In this document: positions 45,700 through 54,577 of the stretch, in pieces
Layout: every line of letters begins with the position of its first letter
How positions within the stretch are numbered: position 1 is the stretch's first letter
Source of the DNA: Acidobacteriota bacterium
GTDB taxonomy: Bacteria > Acidobacteriota > UBA6911 > RPQK01 > JAJDTT01
Assembly: GCA_028874215.1 (NCBI GenBank)
Contig: JAPPLF010000108.1
Coordinates: 98,562 to 162,561 of the forward strand
Reading direction: 5' to 3'
DNA: 64,000 nt
Program-made: the position numbers and the translations under genes
Notes under the pieces: model-generated
The model's input: the letters and a program-made list of their open reading frames with translations, nothing else
What the model was told of the DNA's origin: nothing
Database searches by the model: none

Positions 45700-48600
45700 T
45701 TGATCAGTCTTCTACTCGGCTCATTTTCGAGTTCATTTTTGGCTTGGTGGCTGTTTTTCGCCCTCTCGCCGCCGCAAGCCGGCGGTCCCCCATCAGAGCA
45801 TGGTCGCCGGGTGGACGGATCGATCGCCCAACAGGCGCAGGAACAGGAAGAGGCGGCTCTGTACTTTCCGGACTACGTGGACGGAGGCGGATGGTCGGTA
45901 CAACTGGCGCTCAGCAACGTCGACCCGGACGCGGCAGCCGAGGTCCGGGTCGAAGTCTACGATCCCGAAGGACAACCGGTCCTGGATCTGTTCGATTCCG
46001 ATTTGACGTTGGAGATTCCAGCGCTGGGCAGCCGAGTCATGAGAAGCGCCGGCTCCGGAGCCATTCGGCGGGGTTGGATCCAGGTCGGGGCCGACGCGCC
46101 CACGATCAGTGGACTGTTGACCTACCGGCACGCCGAATCCGGAGTCGAAGTCGGCGTCCAATCCGTCGAGCTGGGGAACGAATTTGCGCTGTTCGTCGAG
46201 GAATCGACGACGGTCGGCGCCGGAATCGCCATTTTCAAGCCGGACGCCTCGTCTGGGCTCGAGCTCAGAATCCGCGACGAGGAAGGGAACGATCCCCTGG
46301 AGGGCGGGTTCGCCCCCTGGGCGGATTTCCACCAATCGGCGCTCACGCTTCCGGAATGGTTCTCGGTGGAAGGAATCGATACGGAATTCCTGAATGACTT
46401 TCGCGGCCTGCTGTTGCTGGAGACCGGGGACGAGTCTCCGTTCGCCCCGCTCGGGTTGCGGTTCGGAAAGGGGACTTCTTCGCTCTCGGCAGTGCCGGCG
46501 GTCCGGACCCGGAGTCAGGAACCTAAGGAATCTGCCCTGATCTTCCCCGACTACGTGGATGGAGGCGGATGGTCGGTGCAACTTGTGCTCAGCAACGTCG
46601 GCCCCGAGGATGCAGCCGGCGTGCGCGTTGAAGTCTACGATCCCGAAGGACAACCGGTCCGGGATCTGTTCGATTCCGATTTGACGTTGGAGATTCCCGC
46701 GCTGGGCAGCCGAGTTTTTAAAAGCGCCGGCTCGGGGACCATTCGGCGGGGTTGGATCGAGGTCGAGACCGGTACGGCAGCGGTGAGTGGTTTGTTGACC
46801 TACCGGCACGCCCGGTCGGGGATCGAAGTCGGTGTCGAGCCCGCCCGTTTGGGGAAGCAATTCGCGCTGTTCGTGGAGGAATCGGGAACCGTCGGAGCGG
46901 GACTGGCCCTCTTCAAACCGGATGCAGAATCCAGGGTCGAGCTGAGAATCCGCGACGAGGAGGGGAACGATCCGTTGAACGGATTGTTCCTCCCCTGGAG
47001 AGACTTCCAGCAGTCGGCGCTCACGCTCCCGGAGTGGTTCGACGTGCCCGGGGTGGATGCGGGATTTCTGAGGAACTTTCGAGGTCTCCTGTTTCTACGG
47101 ACGGAGGATGAATCCGGCTTCGCCGCGCTGGGGTTGCGTTTCGGGAAGGAATCCTCTTCGCTCTCGGCGGTGCCGGCGATTCGGATCCCGGACGGCGGCG
47201 GCATCGGCGGCGGCCATGCCCCCCCGCCGACGGTAACGCTGTCCGCCTCTCCGAGTTCCATCGAACGAGGCCAGAGCACGACGCTGACCTGGTCTTCGAC
47301 GAATGGGGAAAGCGCTGAGATCGAACCGGACATCGGTAGGGTGCCGGCATCCGGGTCCCGAAAGGTGTCGCCGAACGTCACCACGACCTACCGCATCATG
47401 GTGACGGGAGCGGACGGACAGACGGCTGCGGCGTCGGTCACGGTGACGGTGGCCGTTTCCGAGCGAGCGGCATTGGGGGCGCTGTTCGAAGCGCTGGGCG
47501 GATCGACGTGGACCCGCAGCGAGAACTGGCTGACGGACGCCCCGCTGGAGGAATGGTATGGAGTCGAGGTCGACAGCCAGGGCCGGGTGATCGTATTGCG
47601 AATGGCCGCCTGGGTCGAGACCGAAGATGGCGGCCGCGAAAAAATCGGCAACGGCTTGACAGGATCGATCCCACCGGAACTGGGCTCACTCAGCCACCTG
47701 AGGATCCTGGATCTCAGTCACAACCAACTGGAGGGGCCGATCCCGGCGCAACTCGGCAACCTCTTCAGCTTGACGTCGTTGGACCTCAGCCATAACCAAC
47801 TGGAGGGGCCAATCCCGGTTGAGTTGGGCGCGCTCGCCCGCTTGAGGCGACTGTTGCTTCAGTGGAACCGGTTGACGGGGCCGATCCCGCCGGAGCTGGG
47901 CGCACTTGCCCACCTCGGGGTCCTGGATCTTAATGCGAACCAACTGGAGGGGCCGATTCCCCTGGAGATCGGCAACCTGTCCAGCTTGGACTGGATGAAT
48001 CTCGAGGGGAACAGGCTCACCGGCTCGATCCCGGTCGAGTTTGGCAACCTGACCAGCCTGGAGCGTCTGTTTCTCCGCCGCAATCTATGGCTGTCCGGTC
48101 CCCTGCCCCTGTCCCTGGTGGCGCTCACGGAAATGGAGGTCTTTCGCGTGGACGAGACCGGGCTGTGCGCGCCGCTCGACGCGGATTTCCAAGTGTGGCT
48201 GGAGGGGATAACCGACGCTTCCGTGATGAATTGCGGGGAGGTGCCGAACCCAGTGCTGTCCGGCACGGTGTGGCATTCGCCGGACGTGATCACCCCTGCC
48301 GACCCTTCGGCGCTGGACAGCGTGCAATACGTCGGGCGTGGAACGCGGGGGTTCTTCGATCCGTTCGTGAAGGATTGGCGGGATGACCTGAACCTCTACC
48401 TGTTCCGCGCACGCTTCGGGCAACACGTGATGGAGGTGCAGGCGCACCCGCGTTATGGGTCCGTGGAGTCCGCCCGTGACGCCGCCGAGGCGCTCACCCC
48501 TCCATTGGGGCGGATACCGTACGCGCTTCTCGCCGGAGGCAGTGAGTTAGAGATAAGCCCAACGGAAACCGTGGGGGCGGGGGGCAATGGCTGCCACGGT

Positions 48601-49038
48601 GGCATTTTCCACCTCAATGGCCCCACGAGCGACGTACTGACCGGGTTCGTGGAGGAAGTGCTGCTCCACGAAGGGGCGCACGTCTCCTTGGACGACTGCA
48701 ATTTTCCGGAACCGCGCACGATCCCCCGGCACAGCGGCTCGGCCGGGTGGCTTGCGGCACAGAAGGCTGACGGCAGGTTCCTCACGGCGTACGCACGAGA
48801 CTATCCCAACCGTGAAGATGTGGCCGAATCGATCTGGGGTTGGTTCGTGGTGCGCTGCGTTCCCGACCGGATGCCGCCTTGGGTCGCGGAAGCCATCAAG
48901 GCTGGCATCCCCCATCGGCTGGCATATTTCGACTCGCTGGATCTCGATATGTCGCCGTACTCCTGCACCATTCCCTCGGCAATCCGGGCCGAGTCCCTCC
49001 CCGAGCGACCAACCCCGCGTGGCGGGGAGGACGAATAG
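45700..49038 (+). CDS. Secreted LRR protein with duplicated modules and a metallopeptidase-like end
   Basis: A 1112-residue protein. The start is TTG at 45700, giving a hydrophobic signal-like N-terminus. Residues 55-280 and 281-500 are two copies of a 226-residue module (FPDYVDGGGWSVQL). Residues about 507-590 are Ig-like (SASPSSIERGQSTTLTWSS). About 650-835 are LRRs of the plant type (LDLSHNQLEGPIP). The last 260 residues contain HEGAH (residues 990-994), a HExxH zinc motif, followed by RDYPNREDVAES with candidate third ligands Glu1039 or Glu1043. The combination suggests a surface binding protein with a secreted peptidase domain. No C-terminal anchor is seen. Confidence 0.82.
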   Translation: MISLLLGSFSSSFLAWWLFFALSPPQAGGPPSEHGRRVDGSIAQQAQEQEEAALYFPDYVDGGGWSVQLALSNVDPDAAAEVRVEVYDPEGQPVLDLFDSDLTLEIPALGSRVMRSAGSGAIRRGWIQVGADAPTISGLLTYRHAESGVEVGVQSVELGNEFALFVEESTTVGAGIAIFKPDASSGLELRIRDEEGNDPLEGGFAPWADFHQSALTLPEWFSVEGIDTEFLNDFRGLLLLETGDESPFAPLGLRFGKGTSSLSAVPAVRTRSQEPKESALIFPDYVDGGGWSVQLVLSNVGPEDAAGVRVEVYDPEGQPVRDLFDSDLTLEIPALGSRVFKSAGSGTIRRGWIEVETGTAAVSGLLTYRHARSGIEVGVEPARLGKQFALFVEESGTVGAGLALFKPDAESRVELRIRDEEGNDPLNGLFLPWRDFQQSALTLPEWFDVPGVDAGFLRNFRGLLFLRTEDESGFAALGLRFGKESSSLSAVPAIRIPDGGGIGGGHAPPPTVTLSASPSSIERGQSTTLTWSSTNGESAEIEPDIGRVPASGSRKVSPNVTTTYRIMVTGADGQTAAASVTVTVAVSERAALGALFEALGGSTWTRSENWLTDAPLEEWYGVEVDSQGRVIVLRMAAWVETEDGGREKIGNGLTGSIPPELGSLSHLRILDLSHNQLEGPIPAQLGNLFSLTSLDLSHNQLEGPIPVELGALARLRRLLLQWNRLTGPIPPELGALAHLGVLDLNANQLEGPIPLEIGNLSSLDWMNLEGNRLTGSIPVEFGNLTSLERLFLRRNLWLSGPLPLSLVALTEMEVFRVDETGLCAPLDADFQVWLEGITDASVMNCGEVPNPVLSGTVWHSPDVITPADPSALDSVQYVGRGTRGFFDPFVKDWRDDLNLYLFRARFGQHVMEVQAHPRYGSVESARDAAEALTPPLGRIPYALLAGGSELEISPTETVGAGGNGCHGGIFHLNGPTSDVLTGFVEEVLLHEGAHVSLDDCNFPEPRTIPRHSGSAGWLAAQKADGRFLTAYARDYPNREDVAESIWGWFVVRCVPDRMPPWVAEAIKAGIPHRLAYFDSLDLDMSPYSCTIPSAIRAESLPERPTPRGGEDE
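45862..46539 (+). repeat. First copy of a 226-codon tandem module in the LRR gene
   Basis: Copy 1 of a direct repeat with period 678 bases, in frame. Key points are the FPDYVDGGGWSVQL opening, VEVYDPEGQPV and SALTLPEWF. The stretch encoding VYDPEGQPV is nearly identical at the DNA level in both copies, so the duplication is fairly recent or maintained. Confidence 0.85.
46540..47193 (+). repeat. Second copy of the 226-codon tandem module in the LRR gene
   Basis: Copy 2 of the direct repeat, starting 678 bases after copy 1 and diverging slowly to its end before the Gly-rich linker. The DNA encoding DLFDSDLTLEIPALGSRV is also close to copy 1. Confidence 0.85.
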
Positions 49039-49061
49039 AGGAGAACGGCGGGAGCTTTCGT

Positions 49062-50372
49062 TCAGATCCTCTCCGGCAGCGTCCAAGGCTCCCGGTACGG
49101 TTTGGTGAGCATGGCATTCGCTTCCGAGTCGTGCGGGAAGGTCTCGGTCTCGGGGTCGAACTCCAGGACCCGACCGACCCGGTACGCGATCTCGGCCAGG
49201 TGAATGACGCCGCAACTGAGATGGGCGACGTCGGCCGGAGCATTGGGCGGCTTCCGGGTCTTGACGGATTCCAGGAAGTTGGCCAAGTGGGCCTTCGAAT
49301 TCTGGGCGTACTCCCGTCCCGTGATGCCTGGTCCCTTCTCCTCCTTGCGGCCCATGTAGACCTGGAAGTGGCCGCGGCGGGAGAAGATCATGTATCCCTC
49401 CGTCCCGTAAAAGGCGTTGCCGTTGTCGTATCCATGGAGCCCATAGGGGGTCCACAACCGATCCTCGTAGAGCAGCACCTTCCCTTCCGCGTACTGGAGG
49501 GCCACTGTCATGTTGTCCGGGTACTCCCGTTCCCCTTCCAGATCGATGGTGCTGCCGTGGGCCGTGATCCGCACCGGATGGGTCGTCACCCCCAGGGCCC
49601 AGCGCGCCATGTCGATGTCGTGGGCGCCGTCGTCCCCCATGTCTCCGTTCCCATAGTCCCGGTAGACGCGCCAACTCCGGTGGAAGCGATTGGGGTTGAA
49701 GGGACGCTTGGGCGCCGGTCCCAACCACCGGTCGTAGTCCACCCCGTCGGGGACGGGACCGTCGGGCTTGGGCTCCAGGGCGTTGCCGCGCTGAACGTTC
49801 CAGGCCTTGGTCATCTTGATCTCCCCCAGCAGTCCCGACTTCAGGACCTCCGCGGCCCGCAGCGTCACGCTGGTGGAGCGCATCTGGGTCCCATGCTGGA
49901 CGATCCGGTCGTACTTCCGGGCGGCCTCGACCAGAAGCCGGCCTTCCCGGAAGACGTGAGATGCGGGTTTCTCCACGTAGAGGTCCTTGCCCGATTGCAG
50001 GACCGGGATGGCGATGGGTATGTGCCAATGATGGGGCGTGGCCACCACCACGGCGTGGATGGAGGTGTCGTCCAGGAGCCGCCGGTAGTCCTTCACCAGC
50101 CGCGGTTTCTTGCGATTTGCCTCCTGGACCCTTCCGGACACCTGTTCCAGAACCGCGTCGTCCACGTCGCAGACAGCGGCGATATGGACGTCATCCCTGA
50201 GGAGAAGGTTTCTCAGGTGGCCGCGTCCCATGCCGCCGGTCCCGATGAGGCCCACGGATATCTGATCGTTCAACGATGCCCGGGAGGCCTTCAGGGCCGG
50301 CGCGGCAAACGCGCCGGCAGCCGTGGTTCCGGCCAAGGCGGTGAGGAATTCTCTTCGAGCTACGGATTTCAT
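49062..50372 (-). CDS. Tat-exported Gfo/Idh/MocA oxidoreductase, copy 1
   Basis: A 436-residue NAD(P)-dependent sugar oxidoreductase-like protein. A Tat signal (VARREFLTALAG, residues about 4-15) precedes the Rossmann motif VGLIGTGGMGRGH. The YVEKPASH segment has the catalytic Lys of the Glu-Lys-Pro motif. Family length and a late WGP-free C-terminal fold are usual. I use ATG 50372 with AAGGA upstream; the frame is open further but unlike the family. It and copy 2 (51540) lie 103 bases apart on the same strand and may be a pair. The substrate is unknown. Confidence 0.88.
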   Translation of the reverse strand: MKSVARREFLTALAGTTAAGAFAAPALKASRASLNDQISVGLIGTGGMGRGHLRNLLLRDDVHIAAVCDVDDAVLEQVSGRVQEANRKKPRLVKDYRRLLDDTSIHAVVVATPHHWHIPIAIPVLQSGKDLYVEKPASHVFREGRLLVEAARKYDRIVQHGTQMRSTSVTLRAAEVLKSGLLGEIKMTKAWNVQRGNALEPKPDGPVPDGVDYDRWLGPAPKRPFNPNRFHRSWRVYRDYGNGDMGDDGAHDIDMARWALGVTTHPVRITAHGSTIDLEGEREYPDNMTVALQYAEGKVLLYEDRLWTPYGLHGYDNGNAFYGTEGYMIFSRRGHFQVYMGRKEEKGPGITGREYAQNSKAHLANFLESVKTRKPPNAPADVAHLSCGVIHLAEIAYRVGRVLEFDPETETFPHDSEANAMLTKPYREPWTLPERI

Positions 50373-50475
50373 GCCGAGTTCCTTTCCGATTGCGAAGTTC
50401 AACGGACCACAGGGACGAACGGACGAAAGCATCCACGCCGGGATGCAACACCGGCTCCTGCCTATGCGGCCGAGA

Positions 50476-51540
50476 TCAGACGTCGACGCCGGACGCCTGC
50501 AGCAGGGCCCGTTGCACCGCAAGATCGTGCTCCGGCGTGAAGAATTCGACCCCTCTGCCTTCGCGGATGGCGCCGGCCAGATCGTCCACGTCGGGCAGAT
50601 AACGCGCCGAAGGCCCCACCGGTACGTCGTGGACCCCGGCGCCGAACTCGCCGTGGGGACGGCTCAGGGCCAGTCTCACCCTGGGCCGGTCGGGAGAGTC
50701 GATCTGGATGGAGCCTTCCTCTCCGAAGACGTAGAAATAACGGTTCCCGTTGAGGCTGTGGCTCTTGACCACGGCCACAGCGAGGTCGAACTCAAAGGTG
50801 GCCAGCACGTCGTCCTCCAACTGGTCCGGGACCGGGTCGCTGTGGCGCAGCACCGGACTCACGCGGTTGGGGGCGCCGAGGAGCCAGATCAGGGCGTCGA
50901 TCATGTGTCCGCAGATCTCGAACATCTGGCCGCCGGGGTAGGTGTCCAGGCGCCGCCGCCCGGCCGGGCTCAAGGTGTCGTTCATCTGACAGACCGCGGA
51001 TCGAATCCGGCCCAGCCACCCCTCCCGGATGGCCCGATGAGCCAGGCGGAAAGCAGGATTGTAGCGATACACGTACCCCATCTGAATCAGCAGGTTCCGG
51101 CGTCCGGCTTCCTGGAAGAGGCGCTGCAGGGCCGTCAGGTCGGCCCCCGGCGGCTTGTCGATCTTCAGGTGCTTGTTGGCCACGATCACCCGGTGGGAGT
51201 AGCGCAAGGCCTCCAACGGATCGGTTTCGATGCAGACCATCCGAACCCGGTCGTCTCTCAGGATCTGCTCGACGTTGGTCCAGGGAACGCCTTCCCAGCG
51301 GGGACTCTTCCCGGCCCGGGCGCGCAGCTCCGGATCGGGCTCCGCCACGCCCAGCACTTCGTAGTTGGAGGACTGGCGAAGCGTCCGCAGGTGGCCCACG
51401 GCGTGGGGATGGCTGGTTCCGATGATGGCGGCGCCGATGGGGTGGGACGCCGCCGCCGCCGCGGCCCGCGCCTCCATGGCCGCTACACCGGCCACCGCGG
51501 CCGTGTGAGAGAGGAACTGACGTCTTGCGATCCTGGCCAT
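50476..51540 (-). CDS. Tat-exported Gfo/Idh/MocA oxidoreductase, copy 2
   Basis: A 354-residue member of the same superfamily with a Tat signal at the start (RIARRQFLSHTAA). The nucleotide-binding region is GAAIIGTSHPHAVGH rather than the usual GxGxxG, so cofactor binding is less certain. The catalytic pair is in HLKIDKPPG (Asp-Lys-Pro). The start ATG at 51540 is chosen because it places the twin-arginine motif at the N-terminus; an in-frame start 10 codons earlier exists. A 113-base divergent gap separates it from the enolase-superfamily gene at 51654. Confidence 0.83.
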   Translation of the reverse strand: MARIARRQFLSHTAAVAGVAAMEARAAAAAASHPIGAAIIGTSHPHAVGHLRTLRQSSNYEVLGVAEPDPELRARAGKSPRWEGVPWTNVEQILRDDRVRMVCIETDPLEALRYSHRVIVANKHLKIDKPPGADLTALQRLFQEAGRRNLLIQMGYVYRYNPAFRLAHRAIREGWLGRIRSAVCQMNDTLSPAGRRRLDTYPGGQMFEICGHMIDALIWLLGAPNRVSPVLRHSDPVPDQLEDDVLATFEFDLAVAVVKSHSLNGNRYFYVFGEEGSIQIDSPDRPRVRLALSRPHGEFGAGVHDVPVGPSARYLPDVDDLAGAIREGRGVEFFTPEHDLAVQRALLQASGVDV

Positions 51541-51653
51541 TCGATTGTCTCCCGGAACCAGTATCCACAAGCATAGTCCAGCGCCAATCCCGCATCAATC
51601 CCGCCTTTCCATGGTGTTGCGTCACCTCTACCAGTGTGGTTCTATTTGGGCCG

Positions 51654-53063
51654 ATGAATGACTCTCCAGAACGGCCAAACCGCCGACGCTTCCTCTCCAG
51701 AACGGCCCTGACGGCGGGTTCGGCAGCCGCCGTTTCGCTGCCCGCCTCCCTGGCCTGCAATCCGGCTTCCGGCCCGGCCGTCGCCGCCCCCTTGGACCTG
51801 ACCGTGGCGCGGACCGAGACGACGACGGTCGACGTTCCGTTCCGGCCGGTTCCGGCCCGGAACATGATCCGGGAAATCCCCCACTGGACCGTGTTCGAAA
51901 TCTGCAAGGTGGAGCTCAAGTGCGGGGTGACCGGATTCGGCGAGACCATGGAGTACTACACCTGGGGCCGGGTCTCGGACGAGAGCCTCCAGCGGGTGCA
52001 GGGAAAAAACGCTGCCGAGCTCATGTGGGACGATTCTCTCGGCGCCGGCCTTCAGATGGCACTCTTCGACGCCGTGGGCAAGGCCTGGGATGTCCCCTGC
52101 CACCGTCTGCTGGGACACCGGGTTCGGGAGCGGGCGCCGGTCAGTTGGTGGGACATCGACATGCCGGGTTCCGACTGGGTCCTGGAGTGCGCCGAGGCGA
52201 TGCGGCAGGGATACAAGGCCTTCAAGACCAAAGGGCGCCCGTGGTTCGACCTGGACCAGCAGTTGGCGACCCTGATACCCACCTTGCCGGACGATTTCGA
52301 AGTGGACATGGACTTCAACGGATTTCTCCTGGATGCCGACCGGGGCGTCGAGCGGCTCAAGCGTTGGGAGGCGTATCCGCAGATCGCCATCTACGAGACC
52401 CCCATCCCCCAGGGCGACATCCCGGGGAACCAGCGGCTCAAGGCGGCCACCCGGGTCCCCATCGCCATGCACTACGGGAATCCGGATCCGGCGGTGGCGG
52501 TCCGGGAAGAGGTCTGCGACGGATTCGTCGTGGGGGGCGGAGCCTCCCGGGTATTGAGAGCCGGCCACTTCTCCGCCGAGGTGGAGCTACCGTTCTGGCT
52601 CCAGTTGGTGGGGACCACCATCACGGCCACCTTCTCCCTCCACCTGGGAGCCGTCCTCAAGCAGGCGGTCTGGCCGGCGGTGAACTGTCACCAGCTCTAC
52701 ACTCACGCCATGCTGAGCCAGCCCATGAAGGTGGCCGAAGGGAAGGCCTCGATCCCGGAAGGTCCCGGCCTGGGCGTAGAGCTGGATGAGGACGCCGTGG
52801 AACGGTTTCGCATCGAGCCCCTCAAGGAAAGGCCGTACCCGTATCCCGGGCTCCTGATCGGCATCCGGTGGCCTTCCGGCCGCACCAGCTACTACGCCCA
52901 CGCGCGCCAATACTGGGAGGACTTCAGCGCCGACAAGCTGCCCGTCTTCGCGTCCGGCGTGGACCTCAAGCACATCCCCGACGACGGATCGCAGGCGTGG
53001 AGCAACCTGCAGGCTCAGGCGCAGCAGGGGGGAGTGCACCTGGAGGAGCCCCGGTTGTGGTAG
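51654..53063 (+). CDS. Tat-exported enolase-superfamily protein, divergent
   Basis: A 469-residue protein of the mandelate racemase/muconate lactonizing type with a Tat signal (NRRRFLSRTA). A Lys-x-Lys pair (FKTKG, Lys191 and Lys193), Asp218/Asp220 and Glu248 (YETPIP) fit the active-site order. At the third metal-ligand position, where relatives have a Glu in a Gly-Glu pair, this protein has AMHYGN with His273, and the usual general-base His is not evident either. Its reaction is therefore unknown, and an inactive or different metal site is possible. A stretch after the Tat signal ends in LAC, a weak lipobox-like element. Confidence 0.8.
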   Translation: MNDSPERPNRRRFLSRTALTAGSAAAVSLPASLACNPASGPAVAAPLDLTVARTETTTVDVPFRPVPARNMIREIPHWTVFEICKVELKCGVTGFGETMEYYTWGRVSDESLQRVQGKNAAELMWDDSLGAGLQMALFDAVGKAWDVPCHRLLGHRVRERAPVSWWDIDMPGSDWVLECAEAMRQGYKAFKTKGRPWFDLDQQLATLIPTLPDDFEVDMDFNGFLLDADRGVERLKRWEAYPQIAIYETPIPQGDIPGNQRLKAATRVPIAMHYGNPDPAVAVREEVCDGFVVGGGASRVLRAGHFSAEVELPFWLQLVGTTITATFSLHLGAVLKQAVWPAVNCHQLYTHAMLSQPMKVAEGKASIPEGPGLGVELDEDAVERFRIEPLKERPYPYPGLLIGIRWPSGRTSYYAHARQYWEDFSADKLPVFASGVDLKHIPDDGSQAWSNLQAQAQQGGVHLEEPRLW

Positions 53064-53091
53064 TGACGACGGACTGCAAGGAGGAGAACTC

Positions 53092-54561
53092 GTGTTGTTG
53101 CTGAGACTGGCCGCCGGCCTGTTGCTTTTGCTTTCGACGAACCTGCCGGCCAAGGACAAGGAGCCGCCGGCGCCGCTGGACCTGGGCTCCAGGCTCGAAC
53201 TCTTCGTGGACGGCTTCCTCATCGAGTCCATGGACGGGCTGGAGCAGAGGCTGCACCATCCCGTGTCCGCAGGAAAGATCCTCACATTGGACAAACCCTG
53301 GGAAGGCATCACCTGCGATTACCAAGTGGTCTTCAAGGATGGGGACCTCTACCGCATGTACTATCGCGGAAGCAGTCACGAAGGCTACACCATCCCTTCG
53401 TTCCTGAAGCCGGGCGAGACGGTGGTGCGGGTGCATCCCCAGTTCGCGCTCTACGCGGAGAGCCCCGACGGCCTGACTTGGGCGCGGCCGGAACTGGGGT
53501 TGGTCGAGTTCGACGGTTCCAAGCGAAACAACATCGTCCTGGAGGGAGACGGGGCCCACAATCTGGCTCCCTTCCGGGATCAAAACCCGGATGCAACCGC
53601 GCCACAACGCTACAAGGCGGTCGGTTCCGGCGTGCGGGACAAGAAACCGGTGCTGTACGGGTTCGTCTCAACCGACGGCCTGAGATGGAGCAAGATCCGG
53701 GAGGAGCCCATCATCACCGACGGCAAGTTCGATTCCCTGAACGTGGCCTTCTGGGACACGATCCGCAAAGAGTACGTGGCCATCTACCGCGATTTCCAGC
53801 ACGGGGTCCGAACCGTCAAGGCGGCCACATCTCCGGACTTCGTGAATTGGTCTCCGGGTGAATGGGGCCAGTTCGGAGACGTGGAGCGGGACCATCTCTA
53901 CACCAACGGCACCACGCCCTATTTCCGCGCTCCCCAGATCTACCTGGCTTTCCCGCGGAGGTACATTCCGTGGAAGACCCGTCTCAGCGAGTCCCCTTGG
54001 CCGGGCGCGGCGGACACGGTCTTCATGACCAGCCGCGACGGCGTCCACTGGGACCGGCGTTTCATGGAGTCGTTCATCCGTCCCGGACGGCAGCGGCGGG
54101 CCTGGATGCATCGGACCAACCTGGCGTCTTGGGGCGTCGTTCCCACGGCTTCCGATGAGATCTCCCTCTACGTGCTCCGGGAGCGGGATTTCCCCTCGGT
54201 TCATTTCGAGCGCATGGTCCTGCGGACCGACGGATTCGTCTCCATTCGGGCCGGGTACCCGGGAGGCGAGCTGGTGACCCGTCTGTTCACCTTCGACGGC
54301 GGCGCGCTGGTGCTGAACTTCTCCACCTCCGCCGCCGGAAGCATCCGGCTGGAGCTTCAGGACATCAACGGACATCCCGTCCCCGGCTTCTCTCTGGCGG
54401 ACTCCCCACTCATCTTCGGAGACGAGATCGAACACCGTGTCGAATGGAAGCGCCCCACGGGCCAGACCGACCGGGAGCCCTTGAGACACCTGGCGGGCAA
54501 GCCCCTGCGGTTGCGGTTCGTGATGAAGGACGCGGATCTCTATTCCATCCGTTTCCAGTGA
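53092..54561 (+). CDS. Secreted five-bladed-propeller glycosidase-like protein, second copy
   Basis: A 489-residue paralogue of the protein at 35617. The GTG start at 53092 has a strong AGGAGG about 8 bases upstream and a Leu-rich signal peptide (LLLRLAAGLLLLLS). The same landmarks appear: LFVDGFLIES, YQVVFKDGDLYRMYYRG, AESPDGLTWARP and LNVAFWDTIRKEYVAIY. The catalytic carboxylates cannot be fixed without alignment. It follows the enolase-superfamily gene by 28 bases and precedes the ThuA gene by 16, so the 51654-57920 genes probably form one operon. Confidence 0.72.
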   Translation: MLLLRLAAGLLLLLSTNLPAKDKEPPAPLDLGSRLELFVDGFLIESMDGLEQRLHHPVSAGKILTLDKPWEGITCDYQVVFKDGDLYRMYYRGSSHEGYTIPSFLKPGETVVRVHPQFALYAESPDGLTWARPELGLVEFDGSKRNNIVLEGDGAHNLAPFRDQNPDATAPQRYKAVGSGVRDKKPVLYGFVSTDGLRWSKIREEPIITDGKFDSLNVAFWDTIRKEYVAIYRDFQHGVRTVKAATSPDFVNWSPGEWGQFGDVERDHLYTNGTTPYFRAPQIYLAFPRRYIPWKTRLSESPWPGAADTVFMTSRDGVHWDRRFMESFIRPGRQRRAWMHRTNLASWGVVPTASDEISLYVLRERDFPSVHFERMVLRTDGFVSIRAGYPGGELVTRLFTFDGGALVLNFSTSAAGSIRLELQDINGHPVPGFSLADSPLIFGDEIEHRVEWKRPTGQTDREPLRHLAGKPLRLRFVMKDADLYSIRFQ

Positions 54562-54577
54562 GGTTTCCTGGCATTTT

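Noticed and set aside
45488..45703. Small plus-strand frame of 71 residues before the LRR gene
   Set aside because: No family resemblance, no ribosome-binding site and overlap with the LRR start region make it unlikely to be a real gene.
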